Source: Microbacterium sp. AB (lineage in GTDB: Bacteria > Actinomycetota > Actinomycetes > Actinomycetales > Microbacteriaceae). Taken from it: 64,000 bases of DNA. Shown here piece after piece: positions 36,277 through 51,850 of the stretch; within the stretch, counting starts at the first letter, position 1, and each line of letters begins with the position of its first letter. The stretch spans positions 2,356,001 to 2,420,000 of the forward strand of contig NZ_CP118157.1 in NCBI RefSeq assembly GCF_032878875.1, read 5' to 3'. The notes below the pieces were generated by a model, which had not been told where the DNA came from, searched no databases, and saw nothing but the letters and a program-made list of their open reading frames with translations. The position numbers and the translations under genes were made by a program.

Positions 36277-36396
36277 ACTCTGCGATGCTTCGGAACATCA
36301 AGCTTCTCTATGAAACTATACGGGTGCCCATACATCGGGAACCACAAAGTGGACGCGAACACGCACTCTCGAAAAAACGACGATGAGTCATGTTGT
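36277..36396 (-). other. 23S-5S spacer
   Basis: 120 bp of transcribed spacer, comparatively AT-rich (TTTCATAGAGAAGCTTGATG on the minus strand). No tRNA. Confidence 0.8.
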
Positions 36397-41455
<5,059 letters not shown>

Positions 41456-41620
41456 AAAACCAAAACCCACCCCAGCCCAAAGACCAGGACAAGCGAGCTT
41501 GAAACTGACCAAAAAAAGAAACCACCAAAAAGATGATCCCCCATTGATCCAAAGGAATTCTCACCCCGGAAAAAACCGAGACGAGGATAAAATTTGGCAC
41601 TTGACAAGTGCACGCTGTTG

Positions 41621-41630
41621 AGTTCTCAAA
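41621..41630 (-). promoter_or_regulatory. BoxA-like antitermination motif of rrn leader
   Basis: TTTGAGAACT on the minus strand (in the context CTTTGAGAACTCAACAGC), about 165 bp before 16S. The identical decamer is repeated in the 16S-23S spacer, as expected for NusB/S10-dependent antitermination. Confidence 0.65.
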
Positions 41631-41798
41631 GATCAGACACACCCAGCCCCCGACCACACAGCCGAGCCCTCCGGGGCACCCACACCCCCCACCCGACGAT
41701 CCGAAACGAACCACCAGGAAGAGACCATGTTCTCCGCCGCCATCCTGGGGAAGGGAGCCTACCGGCTCGACCACACCACTTGGCGGCGACAAAGGACA

Positions 41799-41827
41799 AC
41801 ATTACGCCGATGCGAACGGTGCGGCAA
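41799..41827 (-). promoter_or_regulatory. Candidate rrn promoter (TTGCCG-17-TAATGT)
   Basis: On the minus strand the -35-like TTGCCG (41822-41827) and -10-like TAATGT (41799-41804) are separated by exactly 17 bp, about 345 bp upstream of 16S. Matches to consensus are moderate, and other promoters may lie closer or within tyrS. Confidence 0.4.
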
Positions 41828-41931
41828 ACCGCACCACCGCCGGGCGTGTCGCGGGGCGCCGCCTCACGCGACCCACGACGCGTCCCCGCGGGGACGCCCG
41901 CTCACGACCGCACGGCACTCCTCCGTGGCGC

Positions 41932-43236
41932 TCAGCCCGTGACGAAGAGGCCGGCCAAGGCCTTCTTGCCCCGGCGGAGCACCGACACCCCGCCCGGGAG
42001 GGTTCCCCCGACGACGGCGTCATCCGAGTCGACCTTCTCGCCGTCGAGCGCCACCCCGCCCTGGGCGATCGCGCGACGCGCCTCCGAGACCGAGCTGACG
42101 AGCCCGGTCTCGACGAGCGCCTGCGCGACGGGCGTGCCCGCTGCGACGCTCGCGTGCGGGAGCTCCCCCAGCGCCGAGGCGAGCGTCGAGGCGTCGAGCG
42201 CCGTCAGGTCGCCCTTCCCGAAGAGCGCCTCCGACGCCGCGATCGCGGCCGCCGTCGACTCCTCCCCGTGCACGAGCGTCGTCACCTCCCGCGCCAGGCG
42301 CCTCTGCGCCGCGCGGCGGAACGGCTCGCCCTCGACGAGCTCCCGGTACTGCTCGATCTCCTCGCGCGTGAGGAACGTGAAGATCTTGAGCCGCTCGATC
42401 ACATCCGCGTCGTCGGTGTTGAGCCAGAACTGGTACATCGCGTACGGGCTGCACATCTCGGCGTCGAGCCAGATGGCGTTGCCCTCGCTCTTGCCGAACT
42501 TCGTGCCGTCCGTGTTCGTGATGAGCGGCGTGCCGATGGCGTGCACCGACACCCCTTCGACCCGGTGGATCAGATCCGTCCCGCTCGTGAGGTTCCCCCA
42601 CTGATCGCTGCCGCCCGTCTGCAGGACGCAGCCGTACTGACGGTAGAGCTCGAGGTAGTCCAGGCCCTGGAGGATCTGGTAGCTGAACTCCGTGTAGCTG
42701 ATGCCCGAGTCCGAGTTCAGCCGCGCGCTCACCGCGTCCTTCTTCAGCATCGTCCCGACGCGGAAGTGCTTGCCGATCTCGCGGAGGAAGTCGATCGCCG
42801 ACAGCGGCGCCGTCCAGTCGAGGTTGTTCACGATCCGCGCGGCGTTGCCGCCCTCGAAGCTCAGGAAGCGCTCCACCTGCGCCCGGAGCCTGAGCACCCA
42901 GTCGGCGACGGTCTCTCGGGTGTTCAGCGTGCGCTCGGACGTCGGTCGCGGGTCGCCGATGAGTCCGGTCGAGCCGCCGACGAGCCCGAGCGGCCGATGC
43001 CCGGCGAGCTGGAGGCGGCGCATCGTGAGCAGCTGCACCAGATTCCCCAGATGCAGGCTCGGCGCCGTCGGATCGAACCCGCAGTAGTACACGATCGGCT
43101 CGCCCGCGAGCAGCTCGCGAAGGGCGTCCTGGTCGGTCGACACGTGCACGAGGCCGCGCCAGACGAGCTCATCCCAGACGTTCTCGAAAGCGGGATCGTT
43201 CGCCTGCGCGGCAACGGATGTCACGGGGACGGTCAT
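41932..43236 (-). CDS. tyrS: Tyrosyl-tRNA synthetase
   Basis: 434 aa from ATG 43236; the open frame upstream belongs to a shadow of argH. Class I synthetase: HIGH-like PTAPSLHLGN near residue 55, tyrosine pocket YTEFSYQILQGLDYLELY with GGSDQWGN, and KMSKS-like KFGKS near 245. A C-terminal S4 tRNA-binding domain (about 370-430, VSEARRAIAQGGVALDGEKV) completes the usual bacterial TyrRS layout. It lies 50 bp after argH and just upstream of the rrn promoter region. Confidence 0.97.
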   Translation of the reverse strand: MTVPVTSVAAQANDPAFENVWDELVWRGLVHVSTDQDALRELLAGEPIVYYCGFDPTAPSLHLGNLVQLLTMRRLQLAGHRPLGLVGGSTGLIGDPRPTSERTLNTRETVADWVLRLRAQVERFLSFEGGNAARIVNNLDWTAPLSAIDFLREIGKHFRVGTMLKKDAVSARLNSDSGISYTEFSYQILQGLDYLELYRQYGCVLQTGGSDQWGNLTSGTDLIHRVEGVSVHAIGTPLITNTDGTKFGKSEGNAIWLDAEMCSPYAMYQFWLNTDDADVIERLKIFTFLTREEIEQYRELVEGEPFRRAAQRRLAREVTTLVHGEESTAAAIAASEALFGKGDLTALDASTLASALGELPHASVAAGTPVAQALVETGLVSSVSEARRAIAQGGVALDGEKVDSDDAVVGGTLPGGVSVLRRGKKALAGLFVTG

Positions 43237-43286
43237 GCCCTCCAGCCTAGGGCTTCCCGCACCGCCTCCCCGTCGTGAAGCGGGCC

Positions 43287-44935
<1,649 letters not shown>

Positions 44936-46552
44936 ATGCGCCCACAGCGCTCTCCCCGCGCCGCCCACCGACTCGGCACCGCGGCGGCTGCCGTCGCAGT
45001 CGCCTCCCTCCTGCTCACGGCGTGCGGCGCCGGCGGCTCGGCCGATGACGCCGGCGAGGCCGGGGCGGAGGGCATCCGAGTGGCCGTCACCGACCCCGGT
45101 CAGCTCATCCCCGGCCGCCAGACCGTCGCGTTCGACTTCAACATGGCGGTCTGGTCGCCTCTCACGTTCATCCAGAACGACGGAACGATGGACTACGTCG
45201 CCGCGGAGTCGATCGAGTCGGACGACCAGCGGACCTGGACGGTCACGCTGCGGGACGGCTTCACCTTCCACGACGGCACGCCGGTCACCGCGCAGGACTA
45301 CGTCGACGCCTGGAACCACGTCGCGTACGGCCCGAACGCCTTCGAGAACGCGGGCCTCCTCGTGGGCATCGAGGGCTACGAGGACCTCAACCCCGCGGGG
45401 GGAGAGCCGACGGCGACCGAGATGTCGGGCCTGACGGTGAACGACGACCTCTCCTTCACCGTCGCCCTCACGGTGCCCGACGGACAGTTCCCCGTGCAGC
45501 TCAGCCAGGCTCAGACCGCCTTCTACCCCATGCCGCAGAGCGCGTACGACGACATGGACGCCTACAACCGCCATCCGATCGGCAACGGCCCGTTCCAGAT
45601 GGAGGGCGACTACGTCGAGGCCGAGCCGATCACGGTCACGGCCTACGAGGACTTCACGGGCGATGAGCCGACGGTCGACGAGATCGAGTTCGTGCCCTAC
45701 ACCGACACGGCGACCGCCTACAACGACGTCCTCGCCGGCAACATCGACGTGGCGAGCGTGCCGGCGAACCGGCTCGCCCAGGCTCCCGACGACTTCGGAG
45801 ATCGCCTCTACCGCTTCGAGGCGCCCGGCATCGCGTTCCTCGGCCTCCCCCTCTGGGACGAGCGCTACCAGGACATCCGCGTGCGGCAGGCGATCTCCAT
45901 GGCGATCGATCGCGAGACGATCAACGGGGTCATCTACGGCGGCGGCAACCTGCCCGCCACGGCGTGGACCCCGGCGATCGAGCCGGGAACGCCCGAGGGC
46001 ATCTGCGGCGCGTACTGCGAGTACGACCCGGAGGCGGCCACGGCGCTGCTCGACGAGGCCGGAGGATTCGACGGCACGATCGACATCCTCTATCCCGGAG
46101 GAAGCGGTCTCGACGAGCTCTACACGGCGATCGCGAACAACCTCCGTCAGAACCTCGGCGTCGAGGCCGTCGCGACCCCGAGCTCCGACTGGGCCGAGTT
46201 CCTCGAACGTCGGACCGAGGCCGACGTCTCCGGGCCCTTCTTCTCCCGCTGGGGAGCGCTGTACCCGAGCCAGCAGGCCACCCTCCGCGTGTTCTTCCTC
46301 GAAGGTGGAGGCTGCGCGAACTGCATCCCGTGGTACAGCGACGACGTGGCCGCAGCGATGCAGGCCGCCGACGCCGATCCCTCGACGGACGGCAGCGCCT
46401 ACGTCGCCGTGCAGGAGCTGATCCAGGCGGAGTTCCCCGCCGTCCCCCTGTTCTTCGAGACCTACTCCTACGTCACGAGCGACCGCGTCGCGGATCTCGT
46501 CAACTCGCCCGTGGGCAACCCGACGTACAAGGACATCGTCCTGGTCGACTGA
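44936..46552 (+). CDS. Peptide-binding lipoprotein of an ABC importer (DppA/OppA type)
   Basis: 538 aa. Lipoprotein signal peptide with lipobox LTAC (Cys30). The mature part is a solute-binding family 5 protein (about 45-530): DYVDAWNHV, LTVNDDLSFTVAL, NRHPIGNGPFQMEGDY, FLGLPLWDERYQDIRVRQAISMAIDRETINGVIYGG. Four cysteines in two close pairs (CGAYC; CANC) could form disulfides. Binds oligopeptides on the outer face for the permeases encoded at 48009 and 48949. Strong ribosome-binding site; first gene of a seven-gene operon. Confidence 0.92.
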   Translation: MRPQRSPRAAHRLGTAAAAVAVASLLLTACGAGGSADDAGEAGAEGIRVAVTDPGQLIPGRQTVAFDFNMAVWSPLTFIQNDGTMDYVAAESIESDDQRTWTVTLRDGFTFHDGTPVTAQDYVDAWNHVAYGPNAFENAGLLVGIEGYEDLNPAGGEPTATEMSGLTVNDDLSFTVALTVPDGQFPVQLSQAQTAFYPMPQSAYDDMDAYNRHPIGNGPFQMEGDYVEAEPITVTAYEDFTGDEPTVDEIEFVPYTDTATAYNDVLAGNIDVASVPANRLAQAPDDFGDRLYRFEAPGIAFLGLPLWDERYQDIRVRQAISMAIDRETINGVIYGGGNLPATAWTPAIEPGTPEGICGAYCEYDPEAATALLDEAGGFDGTIDILYPGGSGLDELYTAIANNLRQNLGVEAVATPSSDWAEFLERRTEADVSGPFFSRWGALYPSQQATLRVFFLEGGGCANCIPWYSDDVAAAMQAADADPSTDGSAYVAVQELIQAEFPAVPLFFETYSYVTSDRVADLVNSPVGNPTYKDIVLVD

Positions 46553-46557
46553 TCCGA

Positions 46558-46597
46558 GCGCCCTGCGATCTCCGTCCCGGCGGAGACCGCAGGGCGC
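46558..46597 (+). promoter_or_regulatory. Large perfect hairpin after the binding-protein gene
   Basis: Ten-pair stem GCGCCCTGCG (46558-46567) with 46588-46597, a symmetrical 2x2 internal loop, then five more pairs (46570-46574 with 46581-46585) and a six-base loop. No T-run. Sits five bases after the stop; a stabiliser or attenuator that sets high binding protein over transporter. Confidence 0.7.
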
Positions 46598-46623
46598 CGA
46601 GGCCGAAAGGACCTCCCTCGTCC

Positions 46624-48012
46624 ATGACAGACCCCGACTACCTCCGACGCGTCCTCGCCCGCGTCGACGCCCTCGATCCGCTGGCCTCCTTCCCCGGCGT
46701 CGACGCCCTCCTGGCCGCGGCGGACGCCGTCGCCGCAGCGCACCCGGACAGGGTGCGCCGACGTCGGATCGGACGGAGCAGGCTCGGAGAGCCGATCCGC
46801 GCGTACAGCGTCGGCGAAGGCCCCGCCGTCGTCGTGATCGGCGGCGTGCACCCCAACGAGCCGATCGGCTTCCACACGGCGCTGCGGCTGCTGAGCGACC
46901 TGGCCGAGGGCGCCGGCCCCGCCGCAGAGCTCCCGGCGACGTGGCACATCGTCCCGTGCATCGATCCCGACGGCACGCGGCTGAACGAGTCGTGGTTCTC
47001 CGACCCGTCGGATCGCATCGCGTACGCACGCGGGTTCTACCGGCCCGCGCCGACCGAGCAGGTCGAGTGGTCGTTCCCGTTCGACTACAAGGGGATCGTC
47101 TTCGACGACCCGATGCCGGAGGCGCAGGCCGTGATGCGCCTGCTCGACGAGACGGGGCCCGCTCTCGTCGCCGGCCTCCACAACGCCGAGCTGGGCGGGG
47201 TCTACTACTACCTCTCCGCCGGGGAGACCGCGGCCATCCCCGCCCTGCACGCGATCGCCGAGCACCTGGAGATCCCTCTCGACCGCGGGGAGCCGGAGTT
47301 CGACGGGGTCGAACCGCTGGCCGACGCGGTGTACCCGGCCCTGTCGTCGCGCGCGATCGTCGACGTGCTCGACGAGCTCGGCGTCGAACCGGCATCGCAC
47401 GTCGTCTCCGGCGGGATGGCCGACTACGCCGGCCGGCACGACGCGGCGATGTTCGTCGCCGAGCTGCCGTACTGGACGCACGCGGACAGCGCCGACGCCT
47501 CTCCCACGACGCTCGCCTACGCCGAGATCCTGGAGCGCAGGGCCCGCCAGCTCGACGAGCTCGACGCCGTGCTCTCGGAGGCGCTCGATCGCGCAGAGCC
47601 GCATCTGCGCATCGACTCGCAGCTGCGCCGAGCGGCCGTCGCGTTCGTCCGCATGATGCCGGCGATGGGAGAAGAGGTGCGCGGACGCGCCGCGCGGGAG
47701 GATCCCTCGCGGCTGGCCACCGCGGCCGAGCTCTTCTCCAACGCCGACCACGTGCGCATGTTCCGGCTGCGGTTCGGATCGATCCTCGCACGCGCGCTGA
47801 GGGCGGAGACGGCGGCGGGCGGCGCGGCGCCGCAGGTCAGGACGGCGCTCGCACGGCTCGACGACCACCTCGAACGATGGTACGACGAGGCGCGCTCCGT
47901 GACCGGCCTGCGCGCGCTGCCGATCGAGCGGCTCGTCGGAGTGCAGTACGGAACGCTCCTCGCGGTCGCCGAGGTGTCGCTGAACGCGCGCGGAGCGGAG
48001 GTCCCGGCATGA
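46624..48012 (+). CDS. M14-like zinc carboxypeptidase/amidase, cytoplasmic
   Basis: 462 aa from ATG 46624. M14-type metallopeptidase core: zinc ligands His76-x-x-Glu79 (GGVHPNEPIG) and His186 (GLHNAELGG), the substrate-binding CIDPDGTRLNE segment (112-122), and a late catalytic Glu in FVAELPYW. About 170 further C-terminal residues are helical. No signal peptide, so it acts on peptides after uptake. Position inside the importer operon, overlapping the first permease gene by ATGA, implies trimming of the imported peptide, and M14 relatives such as MpaA act on muropeptides. Exact substrate unknown. Confidence 0.78.
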   Translation: MTDPDYLRRVLARVDALDPLASFPGVDALLAAADAVAAAHPDRVRRRRIGRSRLGEPIRAYSVGEGPAVVVIGGVHPNEPIGFHTALRLLSDLAEGAGPAAELPATWHIVPCIDPDGTRLNESWFSDPSDRIAYARGFYRPAPTEQVEWSFPFDYKGIVFDDPMPEAQAVMRLLDETGPALVAGLHNAELGGVYYYLSAGETAAIPALHAIAEHLEIPLDRGEPEFDGVEPLADAVYPALSSRAIVDVLDELGVEPASHVVSGGMADYAGRHDAAMFVAELPYWTHADSADASPTTLAYAEILERRARQLDELDAVLSEALDRAEPHLRIDSQLRRAAVAFVRMMPAMGEEVRGRAAREDPSRLATAAELFSNADHVRMFRLRFGSILARALRAETAAGGAAPQVRTALARLDDHLERWYDEARSVTGLRALPIERLVGVQYGTLLAVAEVSLNARGAEVPA

Positions 48013-48935
48013 GGCGCTTCCTTCTCCGGAGAGCGGTCGAGCTCGTGATCGTCTTCTTCGGCGTCACGTTCCTCATCTACGCCATGGTGTTCGCGCTGCC
48101 GGGCGACCCGGTCGCCGCCCTCGGCGGAGACCGTCCGCTCTCGAGCGCCGTGGTCGCGGCCATCCGCGAGAAGTACCTCCTCGACGAGCCGCTCGTCGTG
48201 CAGTACCTCCACTACATCGGGGGCGTGCTCACCGGCGACCTCGGCGAGACGTTCGACGGCCGAGCGGTCTCCGAGCGCATGGAGGTCCGCTGGCCCGTGA
48301 CGATCGTCCTGGCGCTCACGGCGTGGCTGTTCGAGGTCGTCATCGGGATGGCGCTGGGTCTCATCGCGGGGCTCCGCCACGGGCGGGGCGTCGATCGGGC
48401 GATCCTCGTGGGCACCGTGCTCGCCACGAGCGTCCCGGTGTTCGTCCTCGGCGTCTCGCTGCAGCTGGTCTTCGGGCTCTGGCTGCGATGGCTCCCCATC
48501 GCGGGGACCGACGCCGGGTGGCCCACGGCCTATCTGCTGCCCTCGCTCATCATCGCGCTCTTCGGCCTCGCGAGCGTGGCCCGCCTCATGCGCGGCAACG
48601 TCGTCGACGCGATGCGCAGCGACTTCGTGCGCACGCTCGTCGCCAAGGGCATGACGCAGCGGAGCATCGTCGGCGTCCACGTGATGCGCAACTCGATCGG
48701 GCCCGTCATGACCTTCCTGGCGATCGATCTCGGCTATCTGCTCGGCGGCGCCGTCGTCATCGAGGGCATCTTCAACCTCCCGGGCATCGGGCAGCTGATG
48801 TTCCAGGCCATCCGCGCCCATGAGGGCCCCACCGTCGTGGGCGTGGCGACCGCCCTCACGCTCGTCTTCCTCCTCACGAGCGTCGTCGTCGACATCCTCT
48901 CCTCCCTCCTCGACCCGCGCATACGACGCGAGTGA
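48009..48935 (+). CDS. ABC importer permease, DppB type
   Basis: 308 aa from ATG 48009. Six hydrophobic helices: TM1 at 9-30 (VELVIVFFGVTFLIYAMVFALPGDP), then 98-122, 132-155, 172-195, 232-260 and 278-300. The cytoplasmic EAA loop (VRTLVAKGMTQRSIVGVHVMRNSIGPV) contacts the ATPase. Inner-membrane half of the peptide channel, paired with the DppC-like protein 13 bp downstream. Confidence 0.93.
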   Translation: MRRFLLRRAVELVIVFFGVTFLIYAMVFALPGDPVAALGGDRPLSSAVVAAIREKYLLDEPLVVQYLHYIGGVLTGDLGETFDGRAVSERMEVRWPVTIVLALTAWLFEVVIGMALGLIAGLRHGRGVDRAILVGTVLATSVPVFVLGVSLQLVFGLWLRWLPIAGTDAGWPTAYLLPSLIIALFGLASVARLMRGNVVDAMRSDFVRTLVAKGMTQRSIVGVHVMRNSIGPVMTFLAIDLGYLLGGAVVIEGIFNLPGIGQLMFQAIRAHEGPTVVGVATALTLVFLLTSVVVDILSSLLDPRIRRE

Positions 48936-48948
48936 AGGACGACCGACC

Positions 48949-49860
48949 ATGAGCGAGCTCCTCGCAGCCCAGACCGTCACCGGCTCCGACCCGGTCGACG
49001 CCCCCGCCCTCCGCGCCAGGGGCGTGTGGCAGACCCTCAGACGACGACCGCTGTTCTGGCTCTCGACCGCCGCGCTCGCGATCCTGACGATCGTCGCGCT
49101 GATCCCGGGGCCCATCGCCGCGCTGGCGGGGAACCCCGACCCCCGGGCGTGCAAGCTCTCGACGGCACGGCAGCCGCCGAGCGCTGCGCACCTCTTCGGC
49201 ACCGACGCACAGGGATGCGACCTGCTCGCGAACGTGCTGTTCGGCACGCGCACGTCGTTGTTCATCGGGCTGACCACGACGGCGGTCACCCTCGTCATCG
49301 CGCTCGTGCTCGGCACCGTCGCCGGCTACTCGGGAGGATGGGCGGACGCGCTCATCGCGCGTCTCACGGACGTCTTCCTGGGCTTCCCGTTCCTCCTCGC
49401 CGCGATCGTCGTGCTCACCGCGATCGGAGAGCGCACCCCGCTCCTGCTGTCCCTCGTGCTCGCGCTCTTCTCCTGGCCCACGCTCGCCCGCCTCGTGCGC
49501 GGCTCGGTCCGGACCGTGCGCGAGAGCGAGTACGTCCAGGCGGCGACCGCCATGGGGCTGCGCCATGGCCGCGTCGTGATGACGCACGTCCTCCCCAACG
49601 CACTCGGTCCCGTCCTCGCGATCGCCACGACGATGGTCGGCTCGGTCATCGTCGCGGAGTCGACGCTGACGTTCCTCGGGGTGGGCCTCGTGATGCCGTC
49701 CCTCTCGTGGGGGCTGCAGCTCTCCACGGCGCAGACGTACTTCCAGACCGCCCCGCACATGCTCGCCTTCCCCGCCGCCTTCCTCACCGTCACGGTGGTC
49801 GCGCTCATCATGCTCGGCGACATCCTCCGCGACGCCCTCGACCCGAAAGGCCGTTCATGA
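48949..49860 (+). CDS. ABC importer permease, DppC type
   Basis: 303 aa from ATG 48949; the frame is open upstream but that part is a shadow. The N-terminal cytoplasmic segment leads to TM1 (34-56), then the family's FGTDAQGCDLLANVLFGTRTSL element and TM helices at about 95-120, 133-155, 160-172, 213-232 and 262-292. EAA loop: VQAATAMGLRHGRVVMTHVLPNALGPV. Overlaps the serine hydrolase gene by ATGA. Confidence 0.93.
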   Translation: MSELLAAQTVTGSDPVDAPALRARGVWQTLRRRPLFWLSTAALAILTIVALIPGPIAALAGNPDPRACKLSTARQPPSAAHLFGTDAQGCDLLANVLFGTRTSLFIGLTTTAVTLVIALVLGTVAGYSGGWADALIARLTDVFLGFPFLLAAIVVLTAIGERTPLLLSLVLALFSWPTLARLVRGSVRTVRESEYVQAATAMGLRHGRVVMTHVLPNALGPVLAIATTMVGSVIVAESTLTFLGVGLVMPSLSWGLQLSTAQTYFQTAPHMLAFPAAFLTVTVVALIMLGDILRDALDPKGRS

Positions 49861-51284
49861 CGCTCAGCGTTGCGCGCAAGCTCGCGATCCTGCACGAGAT
49901 CGCCCCGTTCCTCGCCTCGTGGAGCGACTATCAGGCCCGCTACCGCGGAGCGACCGGAGTGCAGCTGGCCGTCGCCTACCGCGGGGAGCTCGTGCTCGAG
50001 CACGCCTGGGGACTCGCGAACGCCGAGACGGAGGAGCCCCTCACCCCTCGGCACCTCTTCCGCATCGCGTCGCACTCGAAGACGATGACCGCCGTGATCG
50101 TGCTCCGTCTCGCCGAGCGAGGCGTGCTGCGCCTGGACGACGCCGCCGGCCGGCACGTCGCGGAGATCGCCGGGACGGAGGCCGGCGCCGTGACGGTGCG
50201 AGAGCTCCTCGGCCACCAGGCCGGCATCATCCGCGACTCGTCCGACGGCGACTTCTGGCAGCGCGGTCGCGACTTCCCCGACGCGGAAGAGCTCGTCGGC
50301 ATCCTCAGGCGGGAGGGGCGGGTCTTCGCGTCCAACGAGCGCTTCAAGTACTCCAACATCGGGTATGCGCTTCTCGGCCTCGTCGCGGAGCGGGCGACCG
50401 GGCGCAGCTATGCGGACCTCGCGGAGGAGCTCGTCGTCCGTCCGCTCGGCCTCGGCGAGACGGGTCCCGAATACGATCCCTCGCGTGCGGACGCATACGC
50501 GGCCGGCCACACGGGCCGCATCGGGCACGCGGATGCGCGACGCGTGATCCCTCACGTCGACACCCGCGCGCTGGCGGCCGCCACGGGCTGGTACTCCACC
50601 GCGAGCGATCTCACGCGCTACGCGGCGGCGCACGTGCACGGCGACGAGTCGATGCTGAGCGACGCGTCGAAACGGCTCATGCAGCGGCCAGAGTCGCGGA
50701 TCGCGATGCGCGGCCTGCCCGAGTCCGTCTACGGGCTCGGGCTCGACGTGCAGAAGATCGCGGGGATCGACCTCGTCGGGCATTCGGGCGGATACCCCGG
50801 CCACATCACGCGTACATGGCTCGATCCTCGCGACGGCCTCACGGTGACGGTGCTCGCGAACGACGTCGACGGCCCGGCCGGTCCTCTCTCGGCGGGGATC
50901 GTGCACCTCGTCTCCCTCGCGTGGTCGGCGGCGGAGGAGGAGCCGGAGGGCGTCCCGGACGCGCTCGCGTTCTCGGGCCGCTTCGCGAACCTCTGGGGAG
51001 TCGTCGACGTGGTCGATCTGGGAGGGATCCTGCACGTCGTCGCGTCGCGCGCCCCCGAGCCGGCGGCGGGCGCGACGCGGCTGGTCGTCGAGGACGGGCG
51101 CCTCGTGCGCGAGCCCGTCGCCGGGTACCATGAGACCGGAGAGCCGGTGTCGGTCGTGCGCGACGACGACGGCCGCATCGCCCGCATCCGGCTGGGATCC
51201 ATGACCTACTGGCCCTTCGAGGTCTTCGACGAGGCGATGTCGCAGACGCGCCCGCAGGAGCGGCTCGGCAGACTGTCCCTATGA
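49857..51284 (+). CDS. Serine hydrolase of the beta-lactamase/D-aminopeptidase family
   Basis: 475 aa. Penicillin-recognising fold: Ser72-x-x-Lys75 (ASHSKTM), Tyr165-Ser-Asn (KYSNIGYALLGL) and the KTG-box equivalent HSGG (GHSGGYPGH). About 120 C-terminal residues form an extra beta-rich domain. No signal peptide is visible, unlike secreted class C beta-lactamases, so a cytoplasmic esterase or peptidase such as a D-aminopeptidase is more likely. Coupled by ATGA overlaps to the DppC-like gene before and the regulator gene after. Probably processes what the transporter brings in. Confidence 0.82.
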   Translation: MTLSVARKLAILHEIAPFLASWSDYQARYRGATGVQLAVAYRGELVLEHAWGLANAETEEPLTPRHLFRIASHSKTMTAVIVLRLAERGVLRLDDAAGRHVAEIAGTEAGAVTVRELLGHQAGIIRDSSDGDFWQRGRDFPDAEELVGILRREGRVFASNERFKYSNIGYALLGLVAERATGRSYADLAEELVVRPLGLGETGPEYDPSRADAYAAGHTGRIGHADARRVIPHVDTRALAAATGWYSTASDLTRYAAAHVHGDESMLSDASKRLMQRPESRIAMRGLPESVYGLGLDVQKIAGIDLVGHSGGYPGHITRTWLDPRDGLTVTVLANDVDGPAGPLSAGIVHLVSLAWSAAEEEPEGVPDALAFSGRFANLWGVVDVVDLGGILHVVASRAPEPAAGATRLVVEDGRLVREPVAGYHETGEPVSVVRDDDGRIARIRLGSMTYWPFEVFDEAMSQTRPQERLGRLSL

Positions 51285-51850
51285 CGCATAACCCTTCCGG
51301 CTCCGCTCCCGCCTCCGGGGAGGCGGGAGCGGAGCCGAGCGCACGTCCGGCGGACCTCGTCCTCGACGCGTCGATGGCGGCGTGGATCGAGTCCTTCGCC
51401 TCCGTCTGGGAGGTGCAGCAGGGGCGCAGGATGGACGGCCGGGTGCTCGGTCTCCTCATCATCGGCGATGCGCCCTACCTCTCCTCGACCGACATCGCCC
51501 GCCTGCTCGACGCGAGCGCGGGCGCCGTGTCGATGTCGACGCGCGCGCTGTCCCAGGTGGGGTTCATCGCCCGGCACACCGTGCCGGGAGACCGCCGGCA
51601 CTTCTACCGGGTCGAGGACGACGTGTGGGGAGCGTTCCTCCTCGGCGAGCGCGCCTACCTGCGCCGCATGGCCGACGTCTTCCGCACGGGCATGCAGCTG
51701 GAGGCCGGCCGGAGCGCGGGACCGCGCACCCGCCTGCGGAACGCCGACCGCTACATGCGGTGGCTCGAGGACTACCACCGCAAGATGGTCGCCGACTGGC
51801 GCGCCTACCGCGACATGCCCGACGAGGCCGAAGGACAGGACCGACCGTGA
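51281..51850 (+). CDS. GbsR/MarR-family transcriptional regulator
   Basis: 189 aa. Winged helix-turn-helix at about 58-115: DIARLLDASAGAVSMSTRALSQVGFI is the recognition unit and VPGDRRHFYRVEDD the wing. Helices before and after (33-50, 118-175) suit dimerisation. GbsR-type proteins are MarR relatives with this SxGAVSM pattern. It is encoded inside the operon with four-base overlaps, so it probably controls the uptake operon; the palindrome ATTCTGAAT at 44818-44826 is a possible operator. Confidence 0.85.
   Translation: MTHNPSGSAPASGEAGAEPSARPADLVLDASMAAWIESFASVWEVQQGRRMDGRVLGLLIIGDAPYLSSTDIARLLDASAGAVSMSTRALSQVGFIARHTVPGDRRHFYRVEDDVWGAFLLGERAYLRRMADVFRTGMQLEAGRSAGPRTRLRNADRYMRWLEDYHRKMVADWRAYRDMPDEAEGQDRP

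Larger units (their letters stand above)
41456..41931 (-). other. rRNA operon leader and promoter region
   Basis: 476 bp between tyrS and 16S with no supported gene. Holds the BoxA-like element (41621-41630), a candidate promoter (41799-41827) and AT-rich stretches directly before the 16S gene (RNase III processing region). Short open frames here overlap these signals and are not supported. Confidence 0.7.

Noticed and set aside
41601..41606. TTGACA on the plus strand in the rrn leader
   Set aside because: Wrong strand for the rRNA operon, no -10 at a useful distance, and no gene downstream on that strand.
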